From positions 1 to 31,093 of IMG/VR virus record IMGVR_UViG_3300030380_000250: a stretch of DNA of 31,093 nucleotides. One strand, 5' to 3'. Shown here in pieces: positions 14,904-23,377 of the stretch (the first letter of the stretch is position 1; every line of letters begins with the position of its first letter). The translations under genes and the position numbers were made by a program. The notes under the pieces were generated by a model. The model ran no database searches. It was given only the letters and a program-made list of their open reading frames with translations, and was not told the DNA's origin. Source of the stretch: a virus.

Positions 14904-15753
14904 TGTATTTCTCCGCTAGTTCTACGTAGTCTATTATCTTTGGTTGTTTAGCCTGTGACATAACAGCAGGTAGCCGTGTTAGGTTAGGCCAGCAGTCATT
15001 TCTATATGAACAGAAGGAACATGTTTTGCTAAGAATTTTATTTCCTGTTTCTTTTCCTCTAAAAGTTTCAACCTCTGGTTCAAAACAACGCTTGAACTTA
15101 TTCTTATTTACATTGTCTACAGTGGACTGTATCTTTTCTATCTCAGTATCAACATCCATACCACTAGCAGGTACGTATTTAAACTGACCATTTGCTTTGT
15201 TTACTACCCACCAGCCACCAGCTTTTTTGCCAGATGCTTTTGCATACCCAGCTAATTGTGCAACGTATCCAAAGGCATCGCTGCTTGCCAGAGTACTGTA
15301 GGATTCAAACTTATTTTTGTATGACCAGTCTGAAGCAGATTTAATATCATCAACTGCATCTTGAATGACAATATCATATGAACCGTTAATGCTAGTATTA
15401 CCAATGTCTAAGCTAACTTTTTCAGTATCTTTATATTTTACTCCTGCTTCTTTTAACAGACCTTTAAACACTGCCTCAACAATATCACCAAGCATCATGT
15501 TCATTACAAAAGTAGTTGGTTTAGGAAGAGCAACTTCAGGCTTGTTTTTCTCATACCAAAGTTGGCACGCTGGTCTTCCAACATTTGACATGCGAAACCT
15601 AAAGTCACCCTTCTTGCCCCCACCGAACTGGCGTTGCAATGCTTCTGCTACATCATTAGCTACTTGTTTAATAGTGCTTTCTGACATTTTAGTTTTGCCA
15701 TGTGTTGCGTCTTCCATATATTGGTGCAACGCTAGTTCAGCCGGGTGATTCAT
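14893..15753 (-). CDS. PD-(D/E)XK exonuclease with Cas4/RecB-type Fe-S cysteines
   Basis: This encodes 286 residues. The nuclease core shows D127 (GSYDIVI), D136-x-K138 (DDIKS) and Q166-x-x-x-Y170 (QLAGY), the motifs II, III and QxxxY of the RecB/Cas4 family. One cysteine before the core (C63, ACQLWYE) and three after it (C245, C248, C254 in TCSFCSYRNDC) match the four ligands of the Cas4/AddB iron-sulfur cluster. It probably acts as a 5'-3' ssDNA exonuclease in recombination or host DNA degradation, the place taken by gp6 in T7. No CRISPR genes are present, so a Cas4 adaptation role is not implied. Confidence 0.85.
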   Translation of the reverse strand: MNHPAELALHQYMEDATHGKTKMSESTIKQVANDVAEALQRQFGGGKKGDFRFRMSNVGRPACQLWYEKNKPEVALPKPTTFVMNMMLGDIVEAVFKGLLKEAGVKYKDTEKVSLDIGNTSINGSYDIVIQDAVDDIKSASDWSYKNKFESYSTLASSDAFGYVAQLAGYAKASGKKAGGWWVVNKANGQFKYVPASGMDVDTEIEKIQSTVDNVNKNKFKRCFEPEVETFRGKETGNKILSKTCSFCSYRNDCWPNLTRLPAVMSQAKQPKIIDYVELAEKYNAA

Positions 15754-16649
15754 TACGCTACCTCGTCTTCCTCAATGTCTACCAACTCAGCAACCATAAC
15801 CTCATCATCTTCTTCCATAGAAGAGTTTGCTTTCTCTGCCCATGTGTTTGCAATGTACGAGTTATAGTTATCTACCCACGACATAAAGTCCATAAACATT
15901 TCTTGGTCTTTGTCTGTGATGTTGATAGTTTTTGATACATCCAGCGATACTGTTGGAAGGTAAAAGGCATTGCCGTTTGGCAACTTTCTTTCCTGAGTAT
16001 TAGCCGTAATGATATGCTGCAGTGGCATCCGTTGCATCTTCTTAAGAGAAACAAAGCTATCGCCCACAATTTTAAATGCATCACGATTATCAATCTCCCA
16101 GATAAACGGGGTAGGCTCAACGTCCACTGCATCTCCATTTGAAGTTACAGCATCGATTAGTTCAACCGTACCTAATACCACACGAACACGTTTAATCTGC
16201 CGTATCAAATCCTGTGTCTTCTGAGGCAGTGCCTTAAAGTCTTGGATATAACCAGCAGGTTTACCGCAGTTAAAACCACCATCATTATCCTTGAGGTCTA
16301 CATTCAAGTCATCATTCATGAGTGTCTTAACATAACGATTTGATTTATCACCCACACCCTTTACAAAACGCTTGTACATAAAACGCTGCAGGAATGGGCG
16401 AAGTTTAATTGACGGAGCATATAGAGTATCACCATCAGGTATTTCTAGTTTGTATGTACCACCAGATACAACTTCCATGTTTACTGTCTTACCCTTTACT
16501 TCTGTCTGACCCATGATAGCTGAGTGATTAATCCGAAGACGTGCAAGACTACTAGACTTTTGCTTCTGGGCTGGGCCTTCGCCAGCAATACCCATTGCCT
16601 TTGCCATAGCTGCATAATTGTTGGTATCAATAGTAGTTAATTGTGTCAT
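15753..16649 (-). CDS. Probable ssDNA-binding protein
   Basis: This encodes 298 residues. AGGAG lies upstream of the ATG. The C-terminal ~25 residues are strongly acidic (SMEEDDEVMVAELVDIEED), like the tails by which SSB proteins such as T7 gp2.5 contact the polymerase and helicase. The centre is beta-rich and basic (LRPFLQRFMYKRFVKGVGD), plausible for an OB-like fold. It lies between the polymerase and the exonuclease, where related phages encode their ssDNA-binding protein. No sequence motif proves the fold, so the call is by tail, composition and position. Confidence 0.6.
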   Translation of the reverse strand: MTQLTTIDTNNYAAMAKAMGIAGEGPAQKQKSSSLARLRINHSAIMGQTEVKGKTVNMEVVSGGTYKLEIPDGDTLYAPSIKLRPFLQRFMYKRFVKGVGDKSNRYVKTLMNDDLNVDLKDNDGGFNCGKPAGYIQDFKALPQKTQDLIRQIKRVRVVLGTVELIDAVTSNGDAVDVEPTPFIWEIDNRDAFKIVGDSFVSLKKMQRMPLQHIITANTQERKLPNGNAFYLPTVSLDVSKTINITDKDQEMFMDFMSWVDNYNSYIANTWAEKANSSMEEDDEVMVAELVDIEEDEVA

Positions 16650-16687
16650 ATTTAATCTCCTTTTGTTACTAAAGTTTGGTAGTTATA

Positions 16688-18727
16688 TCAGATTACATCC
16701 TTAGTGTCAAGCCAATTTGGACCAATTTTTGCCTCTAATAGAAGCGGTACATTAAAGTCTATACCCCATTGTAGTTTAATTAGGTTGGGTAAGTCTTTGT
16801 TTGTACTGCTTATTGCTTCTACAACTGCTCTTTCTTCCTCTGGATGAACATCAATAACAATGCTATCATGCACTGTGTTTACCACACATGACCGCATGTT
16901 GTCAAGTAGTTTTTGTATATGCATAAGTGCTATTGGCACAATGTCTGCTGTAGCAAATGACTGCACAGGGTAGTTTTTTATTTGTGTAAAGTGTGATACA
17001 CGACCACTTGTTTTACGCACTACGTCTGGAAAGGCAAACTCCCGGCCAGAAGGTGTTCGTATTACACCTGTATTTAAAGCTTCTTTAGCCAATCTGGTAT
17101 GCCAAAACCCAATTCCTTCGTACTTTTCCGTGAAGTGTTCGTAGTATTTTGCTTCGGCAGGTGTGCGTCCGAACCCCGTTGCCCCGTAAAGGGGCGCAAA
17201 GGTATGCGCTTTCGCTTCTTGGCGACTCGTAGGTTGACCAGCATCAGATATAACTTTACTCGTATATGAGTGAACATCAAAACCAGTTGAAACTTCTTCA
17301 ATTGCTACTCCATCTTGTGATAAATATGCGGCAGTACGAAACTCTAACTGAGCAAAGTCAGCTTCGAGTATCTTGCCTTTGTTCCATCTTGATACAAACA
17401 CCTTCTTAACAGGAAATGTACCACCTCTTGGCATGTTTTGCATGTTAGGGTCAGCACCAGAGAACCTACCAGTAGAGGTGCGGTGCTGTAGCAGACGGAC
17501 ATGCAACTTACCGTCAGCCTTTGTGTGTATGTTAATGCCCTCTACAAAAGAGGATAGGTAAGTTTCTACTGCAGATAGTCTGCGTACTTTTGATAGAAAA
17601 TCAACTGCATCATCCATACCCTTTGCTCTTGCAGAAGTCTCAAGCAACTCTAGGTTCTGCTTACTTGTGCTAAAGCCATTTGCACTTGCCCACTTAGGGG
17701 ATGGTGGCTTAAACTTGAGACCAGCTAAATCAGAAGTAGGATTGAAAAGAAAACCCATATTACCGCAAGTATTACATCTATTCTCTTTTGCATAGGGTGT
17801 ACCATCTTTCTTGAGTTTTCTGACGTATCCCGTTCCATTACAATCCCCACATTTTTCTGCCTTTGTTTTATATATTCTATCTGTTCCAGATGCAATCAGA
17901 CTACGAAAGTCTGCGTTATCCATATAAGGGTCAATGCTGTTTGCCCAATAGGTCTTATCCTTTACTCTCCTACCATATATAACCCAAGACAATTGTTCTG
18001 GTGAATTAAGATTAATAGGTGTGTCACCCATAAGATTATGAATATGAGTCTGTAATCCATTTACCAGTTCCTCTCTTTCCTGTTCAAACTCCTTCTTCAC
18101 ACTGTCTAATGCATCTCTGTCAACTTTGAAACCTGTTTGATATATCCTTGCTAGAGATACACAAACTTGGTTAGTCAGTTGAACTGTATTCATTAGGCTT
18201 GCATCTTTGCTGTTAAGGCGATACACAAGTTTGTCAGCCAACTGCTGTGTAGCATTAAGGTCAGCAGACAGATATTCACATAGTTCATTGTATGGTATAT
18301 CACGTGTTGATAATCCTTTCTTAAAGTATTCTTTCAGTGTGTCTTGTTTCTTTGTATCTAACTCATAACGTTCTGCACAAGCCTCAAGAGACAGTGGCTC
18401 TTTGATACCACGCTGTAGCACATACTCAGCCAGCATTGTGTCAAACACAGGGCCATTATACTTGAAGCCTGACTCCCACAACCATAGTAAATCGTGTGCT
18501 GCATTATGCATGATGAGTACCGTAGCCTCATCTAAAAACCATTGCACACGTTCATGATAATCTTTTTGATTAGAAACATCAGCATGGTCAAACGGGAAGT
18601 GTTGCTCAACACCTTGGTCAGTTAACACACCTACCATGACCAGTGTATTCTCTGGCTCAAATGGGTCAAGGTGCATCTTACCATTCCGATGCGTTACTGT
18701 ATTTTCTACATCTAATACTATTTTCAT
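16688..18727 (-). CDS. polA: Family A DNA polymerase with DnaJ-type zinc finger insertion
   Basis: This encodes 679 residues, the replicative polymerase. The 3'-5' exonuclease (1-170) keeps the DEDDy residues D6, E8, D79, Y152 and D156. Residues 293-325 form a CxxCxGxG...CxxCxxxG zinc finger (C293, C296, C318, C321) like the DnaJ central domain, inserted between exonuclease and polymerase. Polymerase motif A is at D457 (EADFAQLEFR). Motif B is R502-K506-F510-Y514-G515. Motif C is H620-D621-S622. F510 aligns with E. coli Pol I Phe762. This insertion was described for phage HMO-2011 and supports that affiliation. The start shares TAATG with the helicase stop. Confidence 0.95.
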   Translation of the reverse strand: MKIVLDVENTVTHRNGKMHLDPFEPENTLVMVGVLTDQGVEQHFPFDHADVSNQKDYHERVQWFLDEATVLIMHNAAHDLLWLWESGFKYNGPVFDTMLAEYVLQRGIKEPLSLEACAERYELDTKKQDTLKEYFKKGLSTRDIPYNELCEYLSADLNATQQLADKLVYRLNSKDASLMNTVQLTNQVCVSLARIYQTGFKVDRDALDSVKKEFEQEREELVNGLQTHIHNLMGDTPINLNSPEQLSWVIYGRRVKDKTYWANSIDPYMDNADFRSLIASGTDRIYKTKAEKCGDCNGTGYVRKLKKDGTPYAKENRCNTCGNMGFLFNPTSDLAGLKFKPPSPKWASANGFSTSKQNLELLETSARAKGMDDAVDFLSKVRRLSAVETYLSSFVEGINIHTKADGKLHVRLLQHRTSTGRFSGADPNMQNMPRGGTFPVKKVFVSRWNKGKILEADFAQLEFRTAAYLSQDGVAIEEVSTGFDVHSYTSKVISDAGQPTSRQEAKAHTFAPLYGATGFGRTPAEAKYYEHFTEKYEGIGFWHTRLAKEALNTGVIRTPSGREFAFPDVVRKTSGRVSHFTQIKNYPVQSFATADIVPIALMHIQKLLDNMRSCVVNTVHDSIVIDVHPEEERAVVEAISSTNKDLPNLIKLQWGIDFNVPLLLEAKIGPNWLDTKDVI

Positions 18728-19947
18728 TATGCTTCATACCTCGCTGTTTTGTAATCTAGTTCACAGTGTACCACACCATGCCATCCTGTCAACTTATTTT
18801 TTACTACGTTCAGATGGCGTTGGTTATCTTCTTCGTCCTGCCCATCGACAGGTGGGTTCTTTGCAATCAGCACCATGAGGTCTGCCTCTGCTGCTTTACC
18901 TGTGCGTGACCCTTCCATCATACTCTGGTTCAAGAGTACCTTGCCCTCTGCCTCTGCCGATAGCTGAGACATATAGAAGACAGCGCACTCATGCTCCTTT
19001 GCAATCTGTCTTGCATGTACTGCATTAGCTTTCAATGCTTCATCTTGCCTTGCATAACCGCCCTTGGCAAACTTATCTCCCATGTCAAGCAGTACAATGT
19101 CTGGCTGGTATGTCTTACATATAGACTCTACCCAATTCATATCACGTCCTGTAGCATCCTTAATCTTAATGCGTTCCTTTACAGGTGCATATAGATTACG
19201 TGCCTTTGCTGGCTCTTTCTTTATCTCCTGCATAGTCATACCTGTAGCAGCAGTTAGATATCTTGCACCAACACGATGATACCCTTCTTCGTTACACAAT
19301 ATAATACAGTTAGCACCTTGATGTGCAAACCCACCGGGGCTGGCAATCAAACTCGCGTGGAAGGATGTCTTGCCTGTGTTTGGTCTCGCACCAATCTCAA
19401 TCAAGTGTCCAGAATTTACCCCCTCAACCTTACGTGTTAGGCTAGGTATATTGAATGTCCACCTTGCTTCTAGGTCTGCCTTTGCCATGAGTGTGTCAAG
19501 TTCGATGTCATCCCATTCTACATTGAGGTTAGGCGTAAAGTCATCTCCATATTGCTCAAGCAATAAACGCAGTGGCTCAAGGCTTGACTTCTCACCATTG
19601 ACATAATCGAAACCAAGGTTGGCAATGTCCTCTCCAATTACCTGTTGGAATAACTTGGACAACACCTCTTGCGATACATCACTGCCAAGTGGCTGTTCCT
19701 TTTTGATTGTATGAAACAACGCAGAGTATGCTTGCTTTTGTGCCGTAGTCAGTGTTGGATTGTTGGACATAAACAATGCCTCAATCTCATCTGGTGTTAC
19801 AGTACGTTCATATCTCTGCATTGCTGCATCAATGGCTTGTTTGATTTTACGGACATCTTTGCTGAACAATCTATCGGGGCAACGTGCGCCACGATGTTCA
19901 TCATAGAATGACTTGTTCATCAGACTCCTTATTAGTGATAGTTCCAT
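18727..19947 (-). CDS. DnaB/T7 gp4-type replicative helicase
   Basis: This encodes 406 residues. The RecA-like core shows Walker A at 186-194 (GARPNTGKT), the catalytic Glu at 220-221 (LCNEEG), Walker B at 283-288 (DIVLLD), the sensor MSQLS at 326-330, and a candidate arginine finger (R348) in EGSRTGKAAEADL. The N-terminal ~150 residues form the helical linker region and lack a zinc finger or TOPRIM, so the primase is on the separate upstream gene. It unwinds DNA ahead of the polymerase as a ring. It is coupled to polA by TAATG and follows the primase after three bases. Confidence 0.93.
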   Translation of the reverse strand: MELSLIRSLMNKSFYDEHRGARCPDRLFSKDVRKIKQAIDAAMQRYERTVTPDEIEALFMSNNPTLTTAQKQAYSALFHTIKKEQPLGSDVSQEVLSKLFQQVIGEDIANLGFDYVNGEKSSLEPLRLLLEQYGDDFTPNLNVEWDDIELDTLMAKADLEARWTFNIPSLTRKVEGVNSGHLIEIGARPNTGKTSFHASLIASPGGFAHQGANCIILCNEEGYHRVGARYLTAATGMTMQEIKKEPAKARNLYAPVKERIKIKDATGRDMNWVESICKTYQPDIVLLDMGDKFAKGGYARQDEALKANAVHARQIAKEHECAVFYMSQLSAEAEGKVLLNQSMMEGSRTGKAAEADLMVLIAKNPPVDGQDEEDNQRHLNVVKNKLTGWHGVVHCELDYKTARYEA

Positions 19948-19950
19948 ATA

Positions 19951-20718
19951 TTATTCTCCCATGCTGTTTAGGTTGGCTATATCAATACTACTACGATATT
20001 TCAAATCATCTGTCAACCGTAGAACCTTAACATTATCTACGTGACCTCTCAATTCTTTTGCAAACGCTAGAGTCTTTGGTAATGCATCTGGGTCTAGCGC
20101 AATGATTGCTGTCGAGAACTGTGCAAGATACCTCTTGTGTCCTTCTGATAATGATGTACCCAACACAGCTACACCAACAAATACATCATCACCTACAACT
20201 GCGGCACTCACACAGTCCTCAACAACTACAGCTACCTTACCACAACCAGATGAATAAGGCAAGCTACTTTTTCCGTATCGCTTCCATTTAGGCAATCTCT
20301 TCATCACAGCACGACCTGCTGCATCTACAATTTTGCCATCATGTACGACAGGAAATACAACTCTGTCTTCTTTGACATCATACATAAGATTATACTTGTC
20401 ATAATCTAAATCCCACATAGCACAAAACTTATTTGCATGATAGTTGGTATGATTTCTTACCACGTAGGGTGGCAACTCAAATGCTTCATCAGCAAAACGC
20501 TGAACGTCACGCATATTATCACGTATATCATCAACAGACAAGTGGACACGTGTACCACCCTTTGTACCACAAGATGCTTTGTAGCAATTCCATACAAGTG
20601 AACCCATGTTATTGGTCACTGTGAATGTCTTGTAGCCACCACACTCAGGACAATTCATCCTCTTTGTAGTTCCATTAGGTATATCCATATCACTTATAGT
20701 GTTATATATATTATACAT
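19951..20718 (-). CDS. DNA primase (zinc finger plus TOPRIM)
   Basis: This encodes 255 residues. The zinc-binding region has C23, C26, C45 and C50 (MNCPECGGYK, then WNCYKASCGTKG). The TOPRIM core has E167 (VVVEDCVSAA) and D209-x-D211 (IIALDPDA). It resembles the primase half of T7 gp4, here a separate polypeptide from the helicase. It makes RNA primers for lagging-strand synthesis. The start at 20718 follows the integrase stop by three bases. AAAGGAA lies upstream but about 12 bases away, so an internal start at Met11 (MDIPNGTTK) is also possible. Confidence 0.9.
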   Translation of the reverse strand: MYNIYNTISDMDIPNGTTKRMNCPECGGYKTFTVTNNMGSLVWNCYKASCGTKGGTRVHLSVDDIRDNMRDVQRFADEAFELPPYVVRNHTNYHANKFCAMWDLDYDKYNLMYDVKEDRVVFPVVHDGKIVDAAGRAVMKRLPKWKRYGKSSLPYSSGCGKVAVVVEDCVSAAVVGDDVFVGVAVLGTSLSEGHKRYLAQFSTAIIALDPDALPKTLAFAKELRGHVDNVKVLRLTDDLKYRSSIDIANLNSMGE

Positions 20719-20721
20719 GTA

Positions 20722-21639
20722 TTAATCACTTTCCTTTGCGGCACTTGTAATGCTTATATCATGATTTTTACGCTGTGTCAATGCATAATCTGCACTTGCC
20801 AGTGTATTTTTTATGTACGGTTGCACACTCTGTGGGTTAGCATGTCCTGTAACCGACATTATCTGTCCGATACCGACACCTGCCTCTACCATTTCAGTTG
20901 TTCCTGTCCTACGTAAGTCAGATAAACGTAACTCCTTGGGTAATCCCGCTACATCCATTATGTCACGTGCATGTAGGGGAAGTTTCTGTAACGAGTACGG
21001 TATAAACTTACCACGTATTGGGTTAGGTCTTGGTGCAACGTATGGTTGAAATCCAAAGTCTTCGTTTTGTTGTACTAACATTTGAAATAACTCATCTGAA
21101 ATAGGCAGTGATACTTCAGCCCTTCGCTTTGACTGCTCAATATGCACTGTCTGGTCAACAAGATTGATGCTATCCCATGTGAGCATACGCATATCACCTA
21201 ATCTCTGACACCATTCGTATGCCATCTGTGCTATAAGCCCTATGTTTCGCCATTTAAAGTCGCTGTAGGCGGTATCTAAGAACTTTTGTACATCACCCCT
21301 ACTCCAAACAACCTTGCGCCTCTGTGCGGCTCTTTTGCGGATGTTTGCAAATGGATTTGTTTGTATAAGTTCTTCACGTACACCATGATTAAAAACAATA
21401 CGTGTTACTGAGATGGTGTGATTCGCAAGATGCAGTCCTCTCTCGCACCAATCGTTGTATGCTGACTTTGCAATACGTGTTGTAATTTTGTCACAGTAAA
21501 AGTGACAGAGGGGTTTACCCTCTGCCTCAGTGTTAAGCAGCACGTTTATAAAGTATTTATACTGTGCTTTAGTTTCATCCCTTAACTGTTTGAAATCAAA
21601 GGAAGAAGTATAGTCATGGACTAGCTGCTGAAGTTTCAT
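20722..21639 (-). CDS. int: Tyrosine recombinase (integrase)
   Basis: This encodes 305 residues. The N-terminal SAM-like/core-binding region spans about 1-105. The catalytic domain has R146 (CQRLGDM), K171 (QSKRRAEVSL), R243 (DLRRTG), H266 (VTGHANP) and the nucleophile Y275 (QPYIK). The first His of the usual HxxR box is Ser (S240 in LSDLRRT). It would integrate and excise phage DNA at att sites. The gene is locked inside the replication operon: TAATG overlap with DUF932 upstream and three bases from the primase downstream, so no attP can lie directly beside it. HMO-2011-type and several pelagic phages carry a similar gene. Whether this phage is temperate cannot be told from this. Confidence 0.92.
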   Translation of the reverse strand: MKLQQLVHDYTSSFDFKQLRDETKAQYKYFINVLLNTEAEGKPLCHFYCDKITTRIAKSAYNDWCERGLHLANHTISVTRIVFNHGVREELIQTNPFANIRKRAAQRRKVVWSRGDVQKFLDTAYSDFKWRNIGLIAQMAYEWCQRLGDMRMLTWDSINLVDQTVHIEQSKRRAEVSLPISDELFQMLVQQNEDFGFQPYVAPRPNPIRGKFIPYSLQKLPLHARDIMDVAGLPKELRLSDLRRTGTTEMVEAGVGIGQIMSVTGHANPQSVQPYIKNTLASADYALTQRKNHDISITSAAKESD

Positions 21640-22493
21640 TATGCAGCCACCAATCTTTTGAAAGGCTCACTGTCAATCCACTGACCAACTTTGTTCTCTC
21701 TGTTGAACATAGTAACTGCGGCAGTATCGTGTCCAGTATTTCGCATTGTGAAACCGTTGCGTTCATCTGCGTATGTAGCATAGTTAGTAAACGCTGAGTA
21801 CAGAGCGAACACATTACGTCCACGTGTTGCTACCTCTTGATTGTACAAGGTAAACATCTTGTCTGCGGCACGGTCTGACTTCATTAACTTTTCCAAGAAG
21901 GCCCGGACATCTACGTTGACAAGGCTCTGATTAGCCCACTCTTGTAAGCGTCTGGTTTGCATCTGGAAGTCTTCGTTAGACTTACGCAGTTGTGTAGTGA
22001 ACCGTTCAACGCTGAATCCTGAAGTGTTCTTGCGTCTTACTTTGTCATGGTCTCCACGAATCATTCCGTTTGTACAGAAGAAATCAATAGCCCCAAAGAA
22101 CACTTGATTGGAACAGCTACCGTCCACGGCACGTAATCCTATGATACGCTGTGCTACAGTTGTCTCATGTCTGTCTGTCACAATCTTAGTTGTTACATTA
22201 GGCAATGTAATATCCATAGAAGCCCACGCATTGTTTCTGGCTGACTTCCAGTTGACCTCTGCACCTTGCACTTCATAGGGTGACAGCTTCTCCATCATGG
22301 TGTCCTGCACCTTGTTGAAGAACTTAGTATGGGTCTCTGTCGTGAAGTCGTTGCCAACTACACCAAGATACTCTCCTGTGTCTGCATTGATGACGTACTT
22401 CTTGTCCGTCACTTTGGTTGGTTCATAAGCCAGTTTGAAATCAAGGTTCTCTGGCACTTCATCAATTAGTTTCGATACATAATCCAATGGCAT
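21639..22493 (-). CDS. DUF932 family phage/plasmid-type protein
   Basis: This encodes 284 residues. The pattern LGVVGNDFTTETHTKFF, then NQVFFGAIDFFCTNGMIRGD, then FRQ-type helices and a C-terminal NRENKVGQWIDSE is that of DUF932 proteins found on phages, plasmids and near restriction or anti-restriction genes. Function is unknown. It is the first gene of a block starting at a consensus minus-strand promoter (22542-22570), with AAAGGAG before its ATG and a leader of about 40 bases. It is coupled to the integrase by TAATG. Confidence 0.85.
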   Translation of the reverse strand: MPLDYVSKLIDEVPENLDFKLAYEPTKVTDKKYVINADTGEYLGVVGNDFTTETHTKFFNKVQDTMMEKLSPYEVQGAEVNWKSARNNAWASMDITLPNVTTKIVTDRHETTVAQRIIGLRAVDGSCSNQVFFGAIDFFCTNGMIRGDHDKVRRKNTSGFSVERFTTQLRKSNEDFQMQTRRLQEWANQSLVNVDVRAFLEKLMKSDRAADKMFTLYNQEVATRGRNVFALYSAFTNYATYADERNGFTMRNTGHDTAAVTMFNRENKVGQWIDSEPFKRLVAA

Positions 22494-22531
22494 AATAAAT
22501 CTCCTTTCTCTGCCGTTAACTGATATTATCT

Positions 22532-22570
22532 TATAGCGTCAAATATAGCGACAACAAAGCATATTGTCAA
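22532..22570 (-). promoter_or_regulatory. Sigma70-type promoter with overlapping 12-bp direct repeats
   Basis: Read on the minus strand: TTGACA (22570-22565), a 17-base spacer, then TATATT (22547-22542). The start would fall near 22535, about 40 bases before the DUF932 ATG. On the plus strand the -10 region carries two adjacent 12-mers, TATAGCGTCAAA (22532-22543) and TATAGCGACAAC (22544-22555), a possible repressor or activator site. Confidence 0.6.
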
Positions 22571-22601
22571 GTACAAATAAACATACTCTGCTAATCCCAT
22601 A

Positions 22602-22631
22602 AGAATATCACCATAATAATTATAATGTCAA
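22602..22631 (-). promoter_or_regulatory. Possible second, weaker minus-strand promoter
   Basis: Minus strand: TTGACA (22631-22626), an 18-base spacer, then TATTCT (22607-22602). The -35 is perfect and the -10 matches four of six. It lies just after the stop of the upstream small gene and would add transcription into the DUF932-replication block. Confidence 0.35.
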
Positions 22632-22640
22632 GCACTGTCA

Positions 22641-22877
22641 TTACTCATCATCCTCATCTAGTTCCTCAAGAATCCAATTACAATATGGTTGGCGTTTGCC
22701 ATCTTCATCTTCAGGTGGAACAAACTTAAACACACTATGCAACAAACATTCTAGCTGTTCTAACTTACCTATATCAGACAACCATATATCCTGACAATCA
22801 TGTATTGTCATAAGCATACTGCGTATGTCATTGTGAGACTTTAATAATCTTACTCTTTCTTCGTGTGTTATGTTCAT
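22641..22877 (-). CDS. Small acidic protein, unknown
   Basis: This encodes 78 residues, helical with an acidic end (ILEELDEDDE) and a His/Cys-containing middle (MLMTIHDCQDIW). The ATG overlaps the upstream stop as ATGA. It is the last gene of the small-gene run before the DUF932 promoter. No family recognised. Confidence 0.6.
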   Translation of the reverse strand: MNITHEERVRLLKSHNDIRSMLMTIHDCQDIWLSDIGKLEQLECLLHSVFKFVPPEDEDGKRQPYCNWILEELDEDDE

Positions 22878-23377
22878 GCTACTTCTCCTTTCATCCAGTT
22901 AGGCATACTACGTCCTTTGTTATACCTTGCGAACTTCATCTTGTCAACTGTGTAGAACGCACGGTACGCTTCGATAGGCCAAAACTCATCTGTCTTTAAG
23001 TGGTCTAAGCCACTGAAACATTGTGGGTGTGGTGTAAGTTTCCCGTCAGGTATCAGGTCAATGCCGCCAGCTATTGCTTGGCTATGCTTACCTGCACCAT
23101 GCCACTTGCCATACCTGTGATGGTACTCGCATAGCATAGAGCAGTAAAGTTTATAGGCATACCTAAAGTTAGTTCGTGTCTCCACAGCCCACAGGGTACA
23201 TGGGTGTTTCTGATGCACAGGTTTGTACAGATTCCATGCTTCTGCATAGAATGGTGCATGATGCCACAGTGCAGTGCATAGCATCTGTGCCTCTTCCAGT
23301 GGCATCTTCACAATGTGTTGGTCACATAATGACTTGGCTATTGCGTCTACGTTATCCTCAATCAAAAATCTATTCAT
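22874..23377 (-). CDS. Conserved marine phage protein, unknown
   Basis: This encodes 167 residues. The start at 23377 (MNRFLIEDNVDAIA) is chosen because AAAAGGAG lies seven bases upstream; the longer frame to 23488 would run over the upstream gene. The pattern CDQHIVKMPLEEAQMLCTAL, then HPCTLWAVETRTNFRYAYKL, then YHHRYGKWHGAGKH is strongly conserved in a family I have seen in T4-like and other marine phages, always without function. The many His, Cys and charged residues in conserved phrases suggest an enzyme. No lytic or nuclease motif is certain. Confidence 0.75.
   Translation of the reverse strand: MNRFLIEDNVDAIAKSLCDQHIVKMPLEEAQMLCTALWHHAPFYAEAWNLYKPVHQKHPCTLWAVETRTNFRYAYKLYCSMLCEYHHRYGKWHGAGKHSQAIAGGIDLIPDGKLTPHPQCFSGLDHLKTDEFWPIEAYRAFYTVDKMKFARYNKGRSMPNWMKGEVA

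Noticed and set aside
14893-15753. CRISPR adaptation gene because of the Cas4-like cysteines
   Set aside because: No cas1, cas2 or repeat-spacer array is in the window; the gene sits in a phage recombination operon.
17181-17195. GCCCC-GTAAA-GGGGC hairpin as a terminator
   Set aside because: It lies inside the polymerase motif B codons and has no T-run after it.
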